From a bacterium (lineage in GTDB: Bacteria > Actinomycetota > Thermoleophilia > Solirubrobacterales > Solirubrobacteraceae), in contig JAJPKQ010000007.1 in NCBI GenBank assembly GCA_021323635.1, forward strand, positions 1-64,000: DNA of 64,000 nucleotides, written 5' to 3'. Within the stretch, counting starts at the first letter, position 1. Each line of letters starts with the position of its first letter. Below, in pieces: positions 1 to 8,301 of this stretch. The notes beneath the pieces are model-generated. The model was not told the origin of the DNA. It made no database searches and saw only the letters and a program-made list of their open reading frames with translations. The translations under genes were made by a program, and so were the position numbers.

Positions 1-645
1 ACGCGACCGGCGCCTCTATGCCATCATCACCACAGACCAATCAGCCGACGAGAAGTGGGGCCACTTCAGGCGTCCGTGCTGGGGCCAGTGCAAGCGACCG
101 CACCGAGTATGCGCGCTCAAGGCGTCGACCTGCTGCAGCTCATAGACCTGCCGCTGGGCGCCGTGGTCTATGAGCGCAAAATGGCCCTCAACATCGCCAA
201 GTTGGGAACCTACAAGCCCAAGGTCAAACCGCGCGCATATTTCAAGGACAGGCGGGCGTCGCAACCTTCCACGGGCACCGTGACGACCGCATCAACGTCG
301 CGGGCTATCACGGCTGAGAGCGGCGCAGAAGACGGACCTAATATGTCGACGGCTACTGCTCCGCCGGAAGCGGTGTCCGCCGCTGCGCCCATCAAGCTTT
401 GGAGCAGGCCATGGACCGTACGTGTCGACGCCTGCTCCACGAGCACTATAGCCGTGGGGGCCAAGCGATGCAAACATGAAATATTGTGCTGGATGATACG
501 CAACGGCGCCCTTTCCCCGGCTCTGCCGCCTGCAGCGCAGGTCATGCACCATCCGTTGACAGCGGCAGACCAAGCCGGGTCAGCTTGAGATTGCGCAGCG
601 GGGCAAGTCTCGGCCGCTGCTCGTCCACGGTACGCTGAGCATGCA
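1..645. other. Region without a convincing gene
   Basis: No reading frame here gives a recognisable protein. Short frames with mixed codon use are open on both strands, for example 55-588 (+) and 210-545 (-), but neither shows a family motif. Base composition is somewhat less GC-rich than the genes that follow (about 63-65% in two 60-base samples I counted). One plus-strand frame around 380-470 looks protein-like, with short stretches rich in Glu, Arg and Leu, but it is broken by stops on both sides. This could be the decayed tail of a mobile or accessory gene that begins outside the window. Confidence 0.4.
631..636 (+). promoter_or_regulatory. -10-like hexamer of asd
   Basis: TACGCT fits the actinobacterial TANNNT -10 pattern and ends 9 nt before the asd ATG, with no Shine-Dalgarno sequence between them. 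This suggests a leaderless or near-leaderless transcript. The same arrangement recurs at many starts in this window. Confidence 0.4.
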
Positions 646-1737
646 ATGAGCGATCGGCGGACGACGGAGGGCTACCGGGTTGCGGTCATCGGCGCAACCG
701 GCCAGGTCGGACGGCTGATGCTGACGCTGCTGCGCGAGCGCTCCTTCCCGGCGCGCGAGATCGTCCCCTTTGCCTCCGAGCGCTCCGCCGGCAGCGAGCT
801 TGCGGGCTTTGGCCGCGTGCAGGCGCTCAGCGAGCAGGCGCTCGAGGGCTTTGACGTCGCGCTCTTCTCGGCTGGCGGCTCGGTCTCCGGTCAGTGGGCG
901 CCGCGCTTTGCGGATGCAGGCGCGATCGTGATCGACAACTCCTCGCGCTGGCGCATGGACCCGGCGATCCCCCTGATCGTCGCCGAGGTCAATGCCGCTG
1001 CGCTCGCGACCCTGCGCCGCTCGCCGGCGGGCGGTGCGATCATCGCCAACCCGAACTGCTCGACGATGCAGATGGTCGTGGCGCTCGCCCCGATCCACGC
1101 CGCCGCCGGGATCGAGCGCCTCGTGATCGCCACCTACCAGGCGGTCTCCGGCACCGGCAAGCGCGCAGTCGCCGAGCTTGAGGCTCAGGCGCGGGCGGTC
1201 CTTGAGGCTCGCAGCGCCGGGCGCCAGGCGCAGATCGCCCCAGAGGTCTACCCGCACCAGATCGCCTTCAATGTGCTGCCGCAGGCAGGCTCCTTCCCGG
1301 AGGGCGACGACCACACCGACGAGGAGCGCAAGCTGATGGGCGAGACGCGCAAGATCCTGGGCGACGAGTCGATCCGCGTCTCCGCCACCTGCGCGCGCGT
1401 GCCGGTCTTCATCGGCCACTCGGAGGCGGTCAACGTCCAGACGCGCGAGGCGATCTCGCCGCAGGACGCCCGCGAGCTGCTCGCAGCGGCGCCGGGCGTG
1501 CGCGTCCTGGATGACCCGGGGCGCGCCGAATACCCGCTCGCGAGCGCAGCGGCCGGGCGCGATGAGGTGCTCGTAGGTCGTCTGCGCCGCGACCCCAGCC
1601 ACGAGCGCGCGCTTGACATGTGGATCGTCGCCGACAACCTGCGCAAGGGCGCCGCGACGAACGCAGTGCAGATCGCAGAGCTGGCGCACGAGCGCGGGCT
1701 GATCCAAGGCGGACGCCCGCTCGCCGCCGCCGGATAG
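646..1737 (+). CDS. asd: Aspartate-semialdehyde dehydrogenase
   Basis: Reduces aspartyl-4-phosphate to aspartate-4-semialdehyde with NADPH, the branch point to lysine/diaminopimelate, threonine and methionine. The 363-residue product has the N-terminal dinucleotide-binding glycine motif VIGATGQVG (residues 14-22). It has the active-site NPNCST with nucleophile Cys138, and a late GHSEAVNV with His258 as the probable acid/base. Length matches the family. The ATG at 646 sits just behind a TANNNT element and leaves only about 10 residues before the first beta strand, so it is a good start. No lysC is adjacent, so the gene appears to stand alone. It ends about 30 nt before the next gene on the same strand. 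Confidence 0.95.
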   Translation: MSDRRTTEGYRVAVIGATGQVGRLMLTLLRERSFPAREIVPFASERSAGSELAGFGRVQALSEQALEGFDVALFSAGGSVSGQWAPRFADAGAIVIDNSSRWRMDPAIPLIVAEVNAAALATLRRSPAGGAIIANPNCSTMQMVVALAPIHAAAGIERLVIATYQAVSGTGKRAVAELEAQARAVLEARSAGRQAQIAPEVYPHQIAFNVLPQAGSFPEGDDHTDEERKLMGETRKILGDESIRVSATCARVPVFIGHSEAVNVQTREAISPQDARELLAAAPGVRVLDDPGRAEYPLASAAAGRDEVLVGRLRRDPSHERALDMWIVADNLRKGAATNAVQIAELAHERGLIQGGRPLAAAG

Positions 1738-1768
1738 CGTTCGCAGCTCGCTCTGACATCATCGTCAC

Positions 1769-2311
1769 ATGTCCGCGCTGCACACTGCGGTCATTGCGCT
1801 GTGGATCGCCTTCTGGCTCTACTGGCTGATCGCCGCGCGCGACGTCAAGCGAGGGTCGCGCGCCAGACGTGCTCGTCCGGCAAGCGCGGCGATCATCGCG
1901 CTCGCGCTGCTGCTGCTGCGCGCGCTTGGCGCCTCCGCCCTGAGCGTGCGCTCCCCGGCGCTCTGCGCCCTCGGTCTGGCGATCCTCGTCGCGAGCCTCG
2001 CCTTTGCGGTCTGGGCGCGGGTCTACCTTGGCCGCAACTGGGGGATGCCGATGACCGCAAAGCGCGAGCCCGAGCTTGTCATGACCGGGCCCTACCGCTT
2101 GGTGCGACACCCGATCTACGCAGGTCTGCTGGGCGGCATGCTCGGCACCGCGCTTGCCACCAACCCGCTGGCTCTGATTGCAGTGGCGCTGATGGGCGGC
2201 TACTTGCTCCACTGTGCGCGGGTTGAGGAAGAGCTGATGCGCTCAGCCTTTCCCGCTCAGTATGAGCGCTACTGCGAGCGCACAAAGCTGCTCGTTCCCT
2301 TCCTGCTGTGA
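1769..2311 (+). CDS. Isoprenylcysteine carboxyl methyltransferase-family membrane protein
   Basis: A 180-residue integral membrane protein with about four to five hydrophobic segments. The C-terminal half carries the family signature GPYRLVRHPIYAG (about residues 109-121), followed by an EEELM...YERYCERT block near the end. These features define the ICMT/phospholipid-methyltransferase superfamily, which uses S-adenosylmethionine at the membrane. In bacteria the real acceptor is mostly unknown, so no substrate is assigned. It lies between asd and an uncharacterised gene on the same strand and may be cotranscribed with either. Confidence 0.8.
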   Translation: MSALHTAVIALWIAFWLYWLIAARDVKRGSRARRARPASAAIIALALLLLRALGASALSVRSPALCALGLAILVASLAFAVWARVYLGRNWGMPMTAKREPELVMTGPYRLVRHPIYAGLLGGMLGTALATNPLALIAVALMGGYLLHCARVEEELMRSAFPAQYERYCERTKLLVPFLL

Positions 2312-2378
2312 GCCGCGCAGCGCTGCCGTTGGGCGCCGGCACCGCAGCGAGCGTGGCTCCGCACGGCGGCGGGCAGGA

Positions 2379-3287
2379 ATGCGCGCCGCTGCGGCGAACC
2401 TCGGGGCGATGGTTCGAGCCAACGCGCAGCGCACGCTCGTGAAGTCGCCTCCCGAGCTCTGGAGCGAGCTGAGCGACGAGCAGACCCTGCGCGCTCACCT
2501 CGCCGACCTGAGCGACGTCAGGATCACCAGCCGCGTGGAGGAGCGACGCATCGAGTGGCAGGCAAGCGGCGCCCGCGGCAGCATCGAGATCCAGCCCTCC
2601 GGATGGGGCACCAAGGTCATGCTCTCGCTCGAGCAAGACGATCACGGAAGCACACAGAGCTCTCCCACGGGGACGCCCCCCTCACCGGCGGAGGCACTTG
2701 CGGAGCGACAGCCGGAGCCGATGCGGGAAGGGCCGGCGGCCGGGCGATCGACGTCGAGCGCGGCGGTCGAACCTCCTGGGCGGACCGCGACCGACCCCGC
2801 CCCTCCTGGCCCCGGCGCGAGCTCTGCGCCGGAGACGCTTGCGGGCAGCGAGCCGCCGTGGCCCGCCCTGCGGCGAAGATCGCTACGCGCGCGCATCGGC
2901 GCGCTGCTGCGGATCGCCTCGCCCGAGCGCCGCCGCCGGCGCAGCCAACAGAGCGAGCGACCTGGCAGCGAGGCGCCTGGAGAGGAGCTGCCGCCTGGCG
3001 GCGGTCACGATGTGCCTGGAGCTGACGGGCTCGAAGCGGAGTTTGAGCGCCTCAGCGCGGCGGTGCTTGCCCCCGCTCGGCCGCATGGCGCCTCGCCGCA
3101 AGCGCCTGAGGAGCCCGCCGCCGTCGCGCCCGATGGTCGCGTCAAGGCCGGGGTGAGCAGCGGCCGGCCCACATCAGCAGGGATCGGCGATGCGCAGGAT
3201 GAGCCTCTCCGCAGCGCCCAGGAGCTGCTGAGCGCACTCCTTGACCGCTTGGGCGAAGCGCACCACCGCCCGTTCTCCCGAGCCTGA
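2379..3287 (+). CDS. Uncharacterised protein with START/SRPBCC-like N-terminus and disordered tail
   Basis: No confident family. The first ~80 residues, with KSPPELWSELSD and a later stretch of alternating charged and hydrophobic strands ending in GWGTKVMLSLE, resemble the SRPBCC (START-like) fold in pattern. The remaining ~220 residues are rich in Pro, Ala, Ser, Gly and Arg, probably disordered, with a short amphipathic helix near the C-terminus (SAQELLSALLDRLGEA). The frame is open further upstream but would overlap the preceding methyltransferase. ATG 2379 follows a GGCAGGA sequence; ATG 2409 is an alternative. Length 302 residues from 2379. Confidence 0.55.
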   Translation: MRAAAANLGAMVRANAQRTLVKSPPELWSELSDEQTLRAHLADLSDVRITSRVEERRIEWQASGARGSIEIQPSGWGTKVMLSLEQDDHGSTQSSPTGTPPSPAEALAERQPEPMREGPAAGRSTSSAAVEPPGRTATDPAPPGPGASSAPETLAGSEPPWPALRRRSLRARIGALLRIASPERRRRRSQQSERPGSEAPGEELPPGGGHDVPGADGLEAEFERLSAAVLAPARPHGASPQAPEEPAAVAPDGRVKAGVSSGRPTSAGIGDAQDEPLRSAQELLSALLDRLGEAHHRPFSRA

Positions 3288-3329
3288 GGCGGGCCTGCTG
3301 CTAATGTCACCGCTCGTGGGAGCAGCGGC

Positions 3330-3887
3330 TTGAGAGGAGCAGGGCCGGCGCGGCGGTGCACGCTCGCAGCGGGGCTGGTCACAGCACTGCTTGCGACCGC
3401 CGGCGGCTCGGCCCAAGCCGCGCTGCCGCCCGGCCACGCCGCCTTCGCCGGCAGCGGCAGCATCTATTACAACAATTCTCCACACTGGGTACGCGCGCAA
3501 GGCGCGGCGATCAGCTTCGGAATCTCGCCAGACCGGCGCCGGATCATCGACTTCTACGGCACCTACACCTACTACTGCGGCGGTGGCTCCTCCTATGTCA
3601 AGGCGCGCTACATCACCATCTCCAGACAGGGCACCTTCCGCTACGACTTCAATGTCCCTGACCGCGCCGCCAACGGCCACGTCTACGGCCGCGTCTACGT
3701 CTCGATCTATGGCCATTTCCTGCATGGCGGCAAGCGCGCCGAGGTCGACTACCTCGTCGATGTCGTGCAGCCCGATCGGGAAAGCATCGGCGGCCACCAC
3801 AGCCGCGTCAAGCACCCCTACTCTCCCCGCCAGCCGCTGGCGCTCGGCTGCGCATCCTGGGTGCGCGGCTCCGCTCACGCGCGCTGA
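3330..3887 (+). CDS. Secreted protein of unknown function
   Basis: A 185-residue product with a clear Sec signal peptide: basic start, hydrophobic core LAAGLVTALLATAGG, and a likely AQA cleavage site around residue 30. The mature part is rich in Tyr and Gly (FYGTYTYYCGGGSSY) and predicted to be mostly beta strands. I recognise no catalytic motif or family. The most plausible start is TTG 3330, preceded by GGGAG, because no ATG or GTG lies in frame before the signal core. It would be an exported or envelope protein. The gene ends 144 nt before the carboxyltransferase gene. Confidence 0.55.
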   Translation: MRGAGPARRCTLAAGLVTALLATAGGSAQAALPPGHAAFAGSGSIYYNNSPHWVRAQGAAISFGISPDRRRIIDFYGTYTYYCGGGSSYVKARYITISRQGTFRYDFNVPDRAANGHVYGRVYVSIYGHFLHGGKRAEVDYLVDVVQPDRESIGGHHSRVKHPYSPRQPLALGCASWVRGSAHAR

Positions 3888-4031
3888 TCGCGCCGGCCTC
3901 AGACGGCCGCCCGACAGCTCGCGAGCGCAACCGCGCAACTCGGAGCGACGGTCGGCAATCAGGATGCCGGCACTCTCCATCTCACGGTTGCAGCGCTACC
4001 TCACAATGGCAGCCTCCAGCAAGCAAGGAGC

Positions 4032-5666
4032 ATGAAAACGACGGGCCGGGACAGGCCGGCGTCAACCCGAGGCTCGCCGCCGGATAAGATCGCTCCCCGC
4101 ATGCGCGAGAAGGCGCCCGAGACATACGAGGAGAAGCTCGACCAGCTTGAAGAGCTGCGCGGCGAAGCGCGCCATCCCGAGGGGCCCGCGGTGGACAAGC
4201 AGCACGAGCGCGGCAAGCTCACGGCGCGCGAGCGCATCGACCTGCTGCTCGACGAGGGCTCCTTCCGCGAGCTCGACGCCTTTGTGCGTCATCGCACCAG
4301 CGCATTCGGGATGGACAAGAACCGCCCTCTCGCCGATGCGGTCGTGACCGGCCACGGGACGATCGAAGGGCGGCCGGTCTGCGTCTTCTCCCAGGACTTC
4401 ACGGTCTTCGGAGGCTCCCTCGGAGAGGTGATGGGGGAGAAGATGTGCAAGGTCATGGACCTCGCCGCGAAGATCGGCTGCCCGGTGATCGGCATCAACG
4501 ACTCCGGCGGGGCGCGCATCCAGGAGGGCGTGGTCTCGCTCGGCGCCTACGGCGACGTCTTCCTGCGCAACGTCCGCTGCTCGGGCGTGATCCCGCAGAT
4601 CAGCCTGATCATGGGGCCCTGCGCCGGCGGCGCCGTCTACTCGCCGGCGATCACAGACTTCATCTTCATGGTGCGCGAGACCTCGCACATGTTCATAACC
4701 GGGCCGGACGTGATCAAGACCGTCACCGGCGAGGAGGTTGGCTTTGAGGAGCTCGGCGGGGCCGACGCCCACAACAGCAGGTCGGGCGTCGCCCAGTTCG
4801 CCTGCGAGAGCGAGGAGGCCTGCCTGCAGGACTGTCGCTATCTGCTCTCCTTTCTGCCCCAGAACAACCTCTCGCTGCCGCCGCGCATCGCAGTCGACGA
4901 CACGCCCGATCGCGAAGCGCCGGAGCTCGACCACGTCGTCCCCGACAATCCCAACAAGCCATACGACATGCGCGAGGTCGTGCGTCTGATTGTCGATGAG
5001 GGCGAGTTCTTCGAGGTCCACGCCGCCTACGCACGCAACATCGTCTGCGGCTTCGCGCGCCTGGACGGGCATGCGGTCGGGATCGTCGGCAACCAGCCAA
5101 ACCAGCTCGCGGGCGTGCTCGACATCGACGCCTCGGCAAAGGCCGCGCGCTTCGTGCGCACCTGCGACGCCTTCAACATCCCCCTGCTCACCTTCTGCGA
5201 CGTCCCCGGCTTTCTTCCCGGCACGGCGCAGGAGTGGGGCGGCATCATCCGCCATGGCGCAAAGCTCCTCTACGCCTACGCCGAGGCCTCGGTGCCGAAG
5301 CTGACGGTCATCACACGCAAGGCCTATGGCGGCGCCTACGACGTCATGGCCTCCAAGCACCTCGGCGCGGACTTCAACTTCGCCTGGCCAACCGCGGAGG
5401 TCGCGGTGATGGGGCCGGAGGGAGCGGTCAATATCATCTACCGGCGCGACATCGCCAAGAGCCCGACCCCCGAGGAGCGACGGGCGCGGCTGATCGCCGA
5501 CTACAAGGCACACTTCGCCAACCCCTACGCCGCCGCCGAGCGCGGCTACATCGACGATGTGATCGTCCCGCACGAAACGCGCCCGCGGCTGGTCGCAGCG
5601 CTGCAGACGCTGCTCACCAAGCGCGAGCCCGGCCCCGCCCGCAAACACGGCAACATCCCGCTCTGA
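4032..5666 (+). CDS. Acyl-CoA carboxylase beta (carboxyltransferase) subunit, PccB/AccD type
   Basis: Transfers carboxyl from carboxybiotin to acetyl- or propionyl-CoA. The 544-residue protein has both crotonase-like halves. The first has [12 protein letters not shown] (Asp157 region) and the oxyanion-hole segment CAGGAVYSP (about 197-205). The second has [13 protein letters not shown] and [11 protein letters not shown]. The C-terminus KHGNIPL is typical of PccB-type subunits. ATG 4032 has an AAGGAG Shine-Dalgarno 4 nt upstream; a second ATG about 23 codons later begins the conserved region. The matching biotin carboxylase/BCCP subunit is probably the gene at 14337, and a possible small epsilon-like subunit lies at 7979. 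Substrate preference cannot be read with certainty. Confidence 0.92.
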   Translation: MKTTGRDRPASTRGSPPDKIAPRMREKAPETYEEKLDQLEELRGEARHPEGPAVDKQHERGKLTARERIDLLLDEGSFRELDAFVRHRTSAFGMDKNRPLADAVVTGHGTIEGRPVCVFSQDFTVFGGSLGEVMGEKMCKVMDLAAKIGCPVIGINDSGGARIQEGVVSLGAYGDVFLRNVRCSGVIPQISLIMGPCAGGAVYSPAITDFIFMVRETSHMFITGPDVIKTVTGEEVGFEELGGADAHNSRSGVAQFACESEEACLQDCRYLLSFLPQNNLSLPPRIAVDDTPDREAPELDHVVPDNPNKPYDMREVVRLIVDEGEFFEVHAAYARNIVCGFARLDGHAVGIVGNQPNQLAGVLDIDASAKAARFVRTCDAFNIPLLTFCDVPGFLPGTAQEWGGIIRHGAKLLYAYAEASVPKLTVITRKAYGGAYDVMASKHLGADFNFAWPTAEVAVMGPEGAVNIIYRRDIAKSPTPEERRARLIADYKAHFANPYAAAERGYIDDVIVPHETRPRLVAALQTLLTKREPGPARKHGNIPL

Positions 5667-5708
5667 GCGCACCGCCGGCCCAGCCTCACTGTGGGCTGTC
5701 CTGCGGCC

Positions 5709-5950
5709 ATGCGTCTGCACATCACGCTCGAGGACTCGCTTGTCTCTGAGCTGGACCGACGCGTCGGCCCGCGTGGGCGCAGCGGCTTCCTCGCGCAGGC
5801 GCTTCGCGAGGCGCTCGAGGAGCCTAGGCGCTGGGAGCTGATCGAGAAGTCGCGAGGACGCATCGGCGATGCAGGCCTCAAGTTGGACGAGAGCCCGGCG
5901 GCTTGGGTGCACCGCACCCGCCGCGCCGATCGCGAGGCGCCTCGGCTGAG
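5709..5950 (+). CDS. VapB-like ribbon-helix-helix antitoxin, 3' end uncertain
   Basis: The first ~45 residues form a typical RHH DNA-binding unit: a beta strand MRLHITLEDSL, helix A, then GRSGFLAQALREALEE. This is followed by the linker common to VapB antitoxins (SPAAWVHRTRRADREA). In intact modules the antitoxin stops where the toxin begins. Here the frame runs on without a stop to about 6530, overlapping the exporter gene, while a TGA occurs in the next frame at 5947. A frameshift or lost stop is therefore likely, and the stated end is where family similarity stops. Its partner toxin is also broken. Confidence 0.5.
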
Positions 5951-5962
5951 CAGCCGCGTGCG

Positions 5963-6370
5963 TTGCCCGCGCTGCTTGACACGACGGACCTGGTCGACTA
6001 CCTGCGCGGGCGCACGCGCACCGCTGCGCGACCGGCGCGCCTGCACGGCGCGGGTGAGCGGCTCTAGGTCTGCGCGATCAGCGTCGAGGAGCTCTGGCGC
6101 TGCCTGCACGCCGACGAGCAGGCGGCGGCAGAGTCGCTCCTCGCCGGTCTGCGGGCCGCCCCCTTTGGCAAGGCCGAGGGGCGGACGGCGGGACGCCGGC
6201 GACGCGAACAGGCCGCGCGCGGCCACACCCTCGCCCAGGCGGACTGCCGGATCGCCGCTGCCGCACGCTTGCTCGGGGCGACTCTCGCGACAGGAAGCCC
6301 GCGTGACTTCCCGATGGCGCGATCGCCGCGCGTGGAGATCGCCCGCGTGCACCGGCCCGCCGGGGAGCAG
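5963..6370 (+). pseudogene. VapC-type PIN-domain toxin remnant with internal stop
   Basis: In the frame two bases offset from the antitoxin the sequence reads LLDTTDLVDYLRG, the start of a PIN ribonuclease with its first acidic residue. It then meets TAG at 6065-6067, and continues with ISVEELWRCL (second acidic residue) and LAQADCRIAAAARLLGATLAT..DFP (the C-terminal PIN block). The same-frame stop splits the toxin after about 34 residues. The natural C-terminus is also lost, since the frame stays open to 6559. The toxin is almost certainly non-functional, leaving a relic of a toxin-antitoxin pair. Confidence 0.65.
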
Positions 6371-6411
6371 GCCGCCCGAGGCGGCTGTCGCTGCGGCCAT
6401 AATCGAGGCCT

Positions 6412-7959
6412 ATGGGCGTGCGTCTGCGAGCAACTCCACAGGCCGCCGCGCAGCCCGCGCGCAAGTGCAGCCAGGCGCGCCACGCGCAGGCAGCGGCGCG
6501 CCGGGATGGCGTCGCAGAGCCCATCTCTGAGCATCAGGGGCTGGCGATGGCCGTCGTGATGACCGGCGTGCTGATCGCGGCGGTGGACACCACGATCGTC
6601 GTGCTGGCGCTGCCTTCGATCGAGCGCGACCTGCACATCGCTCTCGCCTCGGTCGTCTGGGTGATCATCGGCTACCTGCTCGTTATCACCCTCCTGGCCA
6701 CCCAGGTCGGTCGCCTCGGCGACATGTTCGGGCGTGTGCGGATGTATGAGGCGGGTTTCCTGCTCTTCATCGTCGGCTCAGCGCTCTGCGCGCTTGCCTT
6801 CGACGAGGCCTCGATCATCGCCTTCCGCGTCATCCAGGGGATCGGCGGCGCCTTCCTGACGGCGAACTCGGGGGCGATCATCGCTGAGCTCTTCCCGGCG
6901 CAGGAGCGTGGCAGGGCGTATGGCTTCAACAGCGTCGGCTGGTCGCTGGGCGCGGTGCTTGGGATCGTCCTGGGCGGCGCGATCGTCACCTACATCTCAT
7001 GGCGCTGGATCTTCTGGATCAATGTGCCGATCGGGCTGGGCGCGCTCGTGCTCGCCCTGCGCATCCTGCACGAGCGAGCCGCCCGCCGCAGCCACGTCCT
7101 GGACCCCGCGGGCATGCTGACGCTCGGCCTGGGCCTGTTCGGGATCCTCTGGGCGATCACCCGCCTTGCGACCAGCAGCCTCGACGGCGCGATCGTCGGC
7201 CACTTGGTCGGCGGCGTCGCGATGGTCGCCCTCTTCGCCGTGATCGAGCGCCGCAGCCAGGAGCCGATGGTGAAGCTGTCGATCTTCCGCGTGCCGATGA
7301 TGACCCCATCGCTGCTGGCCGCGCTCTTCCAGGGGCTGGCGAACTTCGCCGTGCTCTTCCTCGTCATCATGTACCTGCAGGGAGCGCGGGCGCTCTCGCC
7401 GATCCACGCCTCGCTGCTGCTGGTCCCCGGCTATCTCCTCGGCGGCCTCATCGGCCCCTTCGCCGGGCGCCTCGCCGACCGCACCGCCCCCTTCATCCCG
7501 GCGACGCTCGGCCTTGCCGTGCAGGTGATCGCGCTGGCGCTCTACGCGCAGCTCGGGCTCCGCAGCGGTCTCTGGCTGGTGGTAGCCGCCTCGATGGTCA
7601 ACGGCGTCGGCGCCTCGTGCTTCTTTCCCGCCAACTCCTCCGCGGTGATGAAGGCCTCGCCGCCGGCGCTCTTCGGCGTCGCATCAGGGATGCTGCGCAC
7701 CTTCTCAAACGTGGGGATGGTCTTCTCCTACGCGCTTGCGATCCTGATCGCCTCAGCGGCGATCTCCCGCCATCTTGCCTTTGCGATCTTCGTCGGCTCG
7801 GCATCGCTGCATGGACGCCTCGCGACCGCCTTCACCAGCGGCCTGCATGCAGCCTTCTACGCCTCGATGGGCCTGATGGCGCTGGCGGCGCTGCTCTCCG
7901 CCACCCGCGCGAGCAGGATCGGCGGACCAGGAGCCAACCGGCAGCCCGCGCTCGGCTGA
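6412..7959 (+). CDS. MFS multidrug exporter, DHA2 (14-TM, EmrB/QacA) family
   Basis: A 515-residue membrane protein with about 14 hydrophobic segments. TM1 carries the DHA2 hallmark GVLIAAVDTTIVVLALPSI, loop 2-3 has motif A (GRLGDMFGRVRMY), and TM5 has motif C-like Gly-rich GAVLGIVLGGAI, typical of proton-driven antiporters. The likely role is drug/proton antiport at the cytoplasmic membrane; the substrate is unknown. ATG 6412 lies 8 nt after a CATAAT -10-like hexamer, favouring this start over internal ATG 6547. No regulator gene is adjacent. Confidence 0.9.
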   Translation: MGVRLRATPQAAAQPARKCSQARHAQAAARRDGVAEPISEHQGLAMAVVMTGVLIAAVDTTIVVLALPSIERDLHIALASVVWVIIGYLLVITLLATQVGRLGDMFGRVRMYEAGFLLFIVGSALCALAFDEASIIAFRVIQGIGGAFLTANSGAIIAELFPAQERGRAYGFNSVGWSLGAVLGIVLGGAIVTYISWRWIFWINVPIGLGALVLALRILHERAARRSHVLDPAGMLTLGLGLFGILWAITRLATSSLDGAIVGHLVGGVAMVALFAVIERRSQEPMVKLSIFRVPMMTPSLLAALFQGLANFAVLFLVIMYLQGARALSPIHASLLLVPGYLLGGLIGPFAGRLADRTAPFIPATLGLAVQVIALALYAQLGLRSGLWLVVAASMVNGVGASCFFPANSSAVMKASPPALFGVASGMLRTFSNVGMVFSYALAILIASAAISRHLAFAIFVGSASLHGRLATAFTSGLHAAFYASMGLMALAALLSATRASRIGGPGANRQPALG

Positions 7960-7978
7960 GAGCTGCAACGATAAGCCA

Positions 7979-8209
7979 ATGAGCACCGACAGAAGCAGCC
8001 CGCGGATGCTGACCGGCACCCGGCCCGCACCGGGCCCGGCGGAGGCGGCCGCGATCGCAGCCGCGCTGGAGCGCTTTCGGAGCGAGAGAGCTGCGGCAAC
8101 CCTGCCCGCGCCTGCAGCGAATCCCGACCGCTGGCTGGAGGAGGCGCTGCTGGCCGGCGTAGGGCGGTCGCCCACCGCGCTGCTGCGGGAGCCCTGGCTA
8201 AATATCTAA
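7979..8209 (+). CDS. Small protein resembling acyl-CoA carboxylase epsilon subunits
   Basis: A 76-residue protein. The stretch PAEAAAIAAALERFRSER followed by a variable linker and NPDRWLEEALLAGVGR resembles the short AccE-type subunits that stabilise actinobacterial acyl-CoA carboxylases. It lies 2.3 kb downstream of the carboxyltransferase gene on the same strand, with a broken toxin-antitoxin module and an exporter between. The similarity is by pattern only, so this is a tentative call. If wrong, it is a small conserved hypothetical. Confidence 0.45.
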   Translation: MSTDRSSPRMLTGTRPAPGPAEAAAIAAALERFRSERAAATLPAPAANPDRWLEEALLAGVGRSPTALLREPWLNI

Positions 8210-8301
8210 AAAGCACTCGGATTTTTGGTGTTATACTCGCGCCGAGCGTCGGCCGATGACGGCCGCTGAGGACTCAAGCGCAGATAGGAGGTTGACCCCT
8301 G
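8210..8301 (+). promoter_or_regulatory. Promoter and leader of the sulfate-assimilation operon
   Basis: This AT-rich patch stands out from its surroundings. It contains TATACT (8232-8237), a near-consensus -10, with no clear -35, so an activator may be needed. CTCGG at 8216-8220 and CCGAG at 8243-8247 form an inverted repeat flanking the -10, a possible operator. Downstream a short hairpin (CGGCCG, loop ATGA, CGGCCG; 8250-8265) sits in the roughly 60-nt leader. A strong Shine-Dalgarno AGGAGG lies 9 nt before the ATG at 8302. This operon therefore has a true 5' leader, unlike many neighbours. Confidence 0.5.

Noticed and set aside
4062-5912. A 616-codon minus-strand frame over the carboxyltransferase gene
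   Set aside because: Shadow of the conserved plus-strand gene; no domain, no plausible start context.
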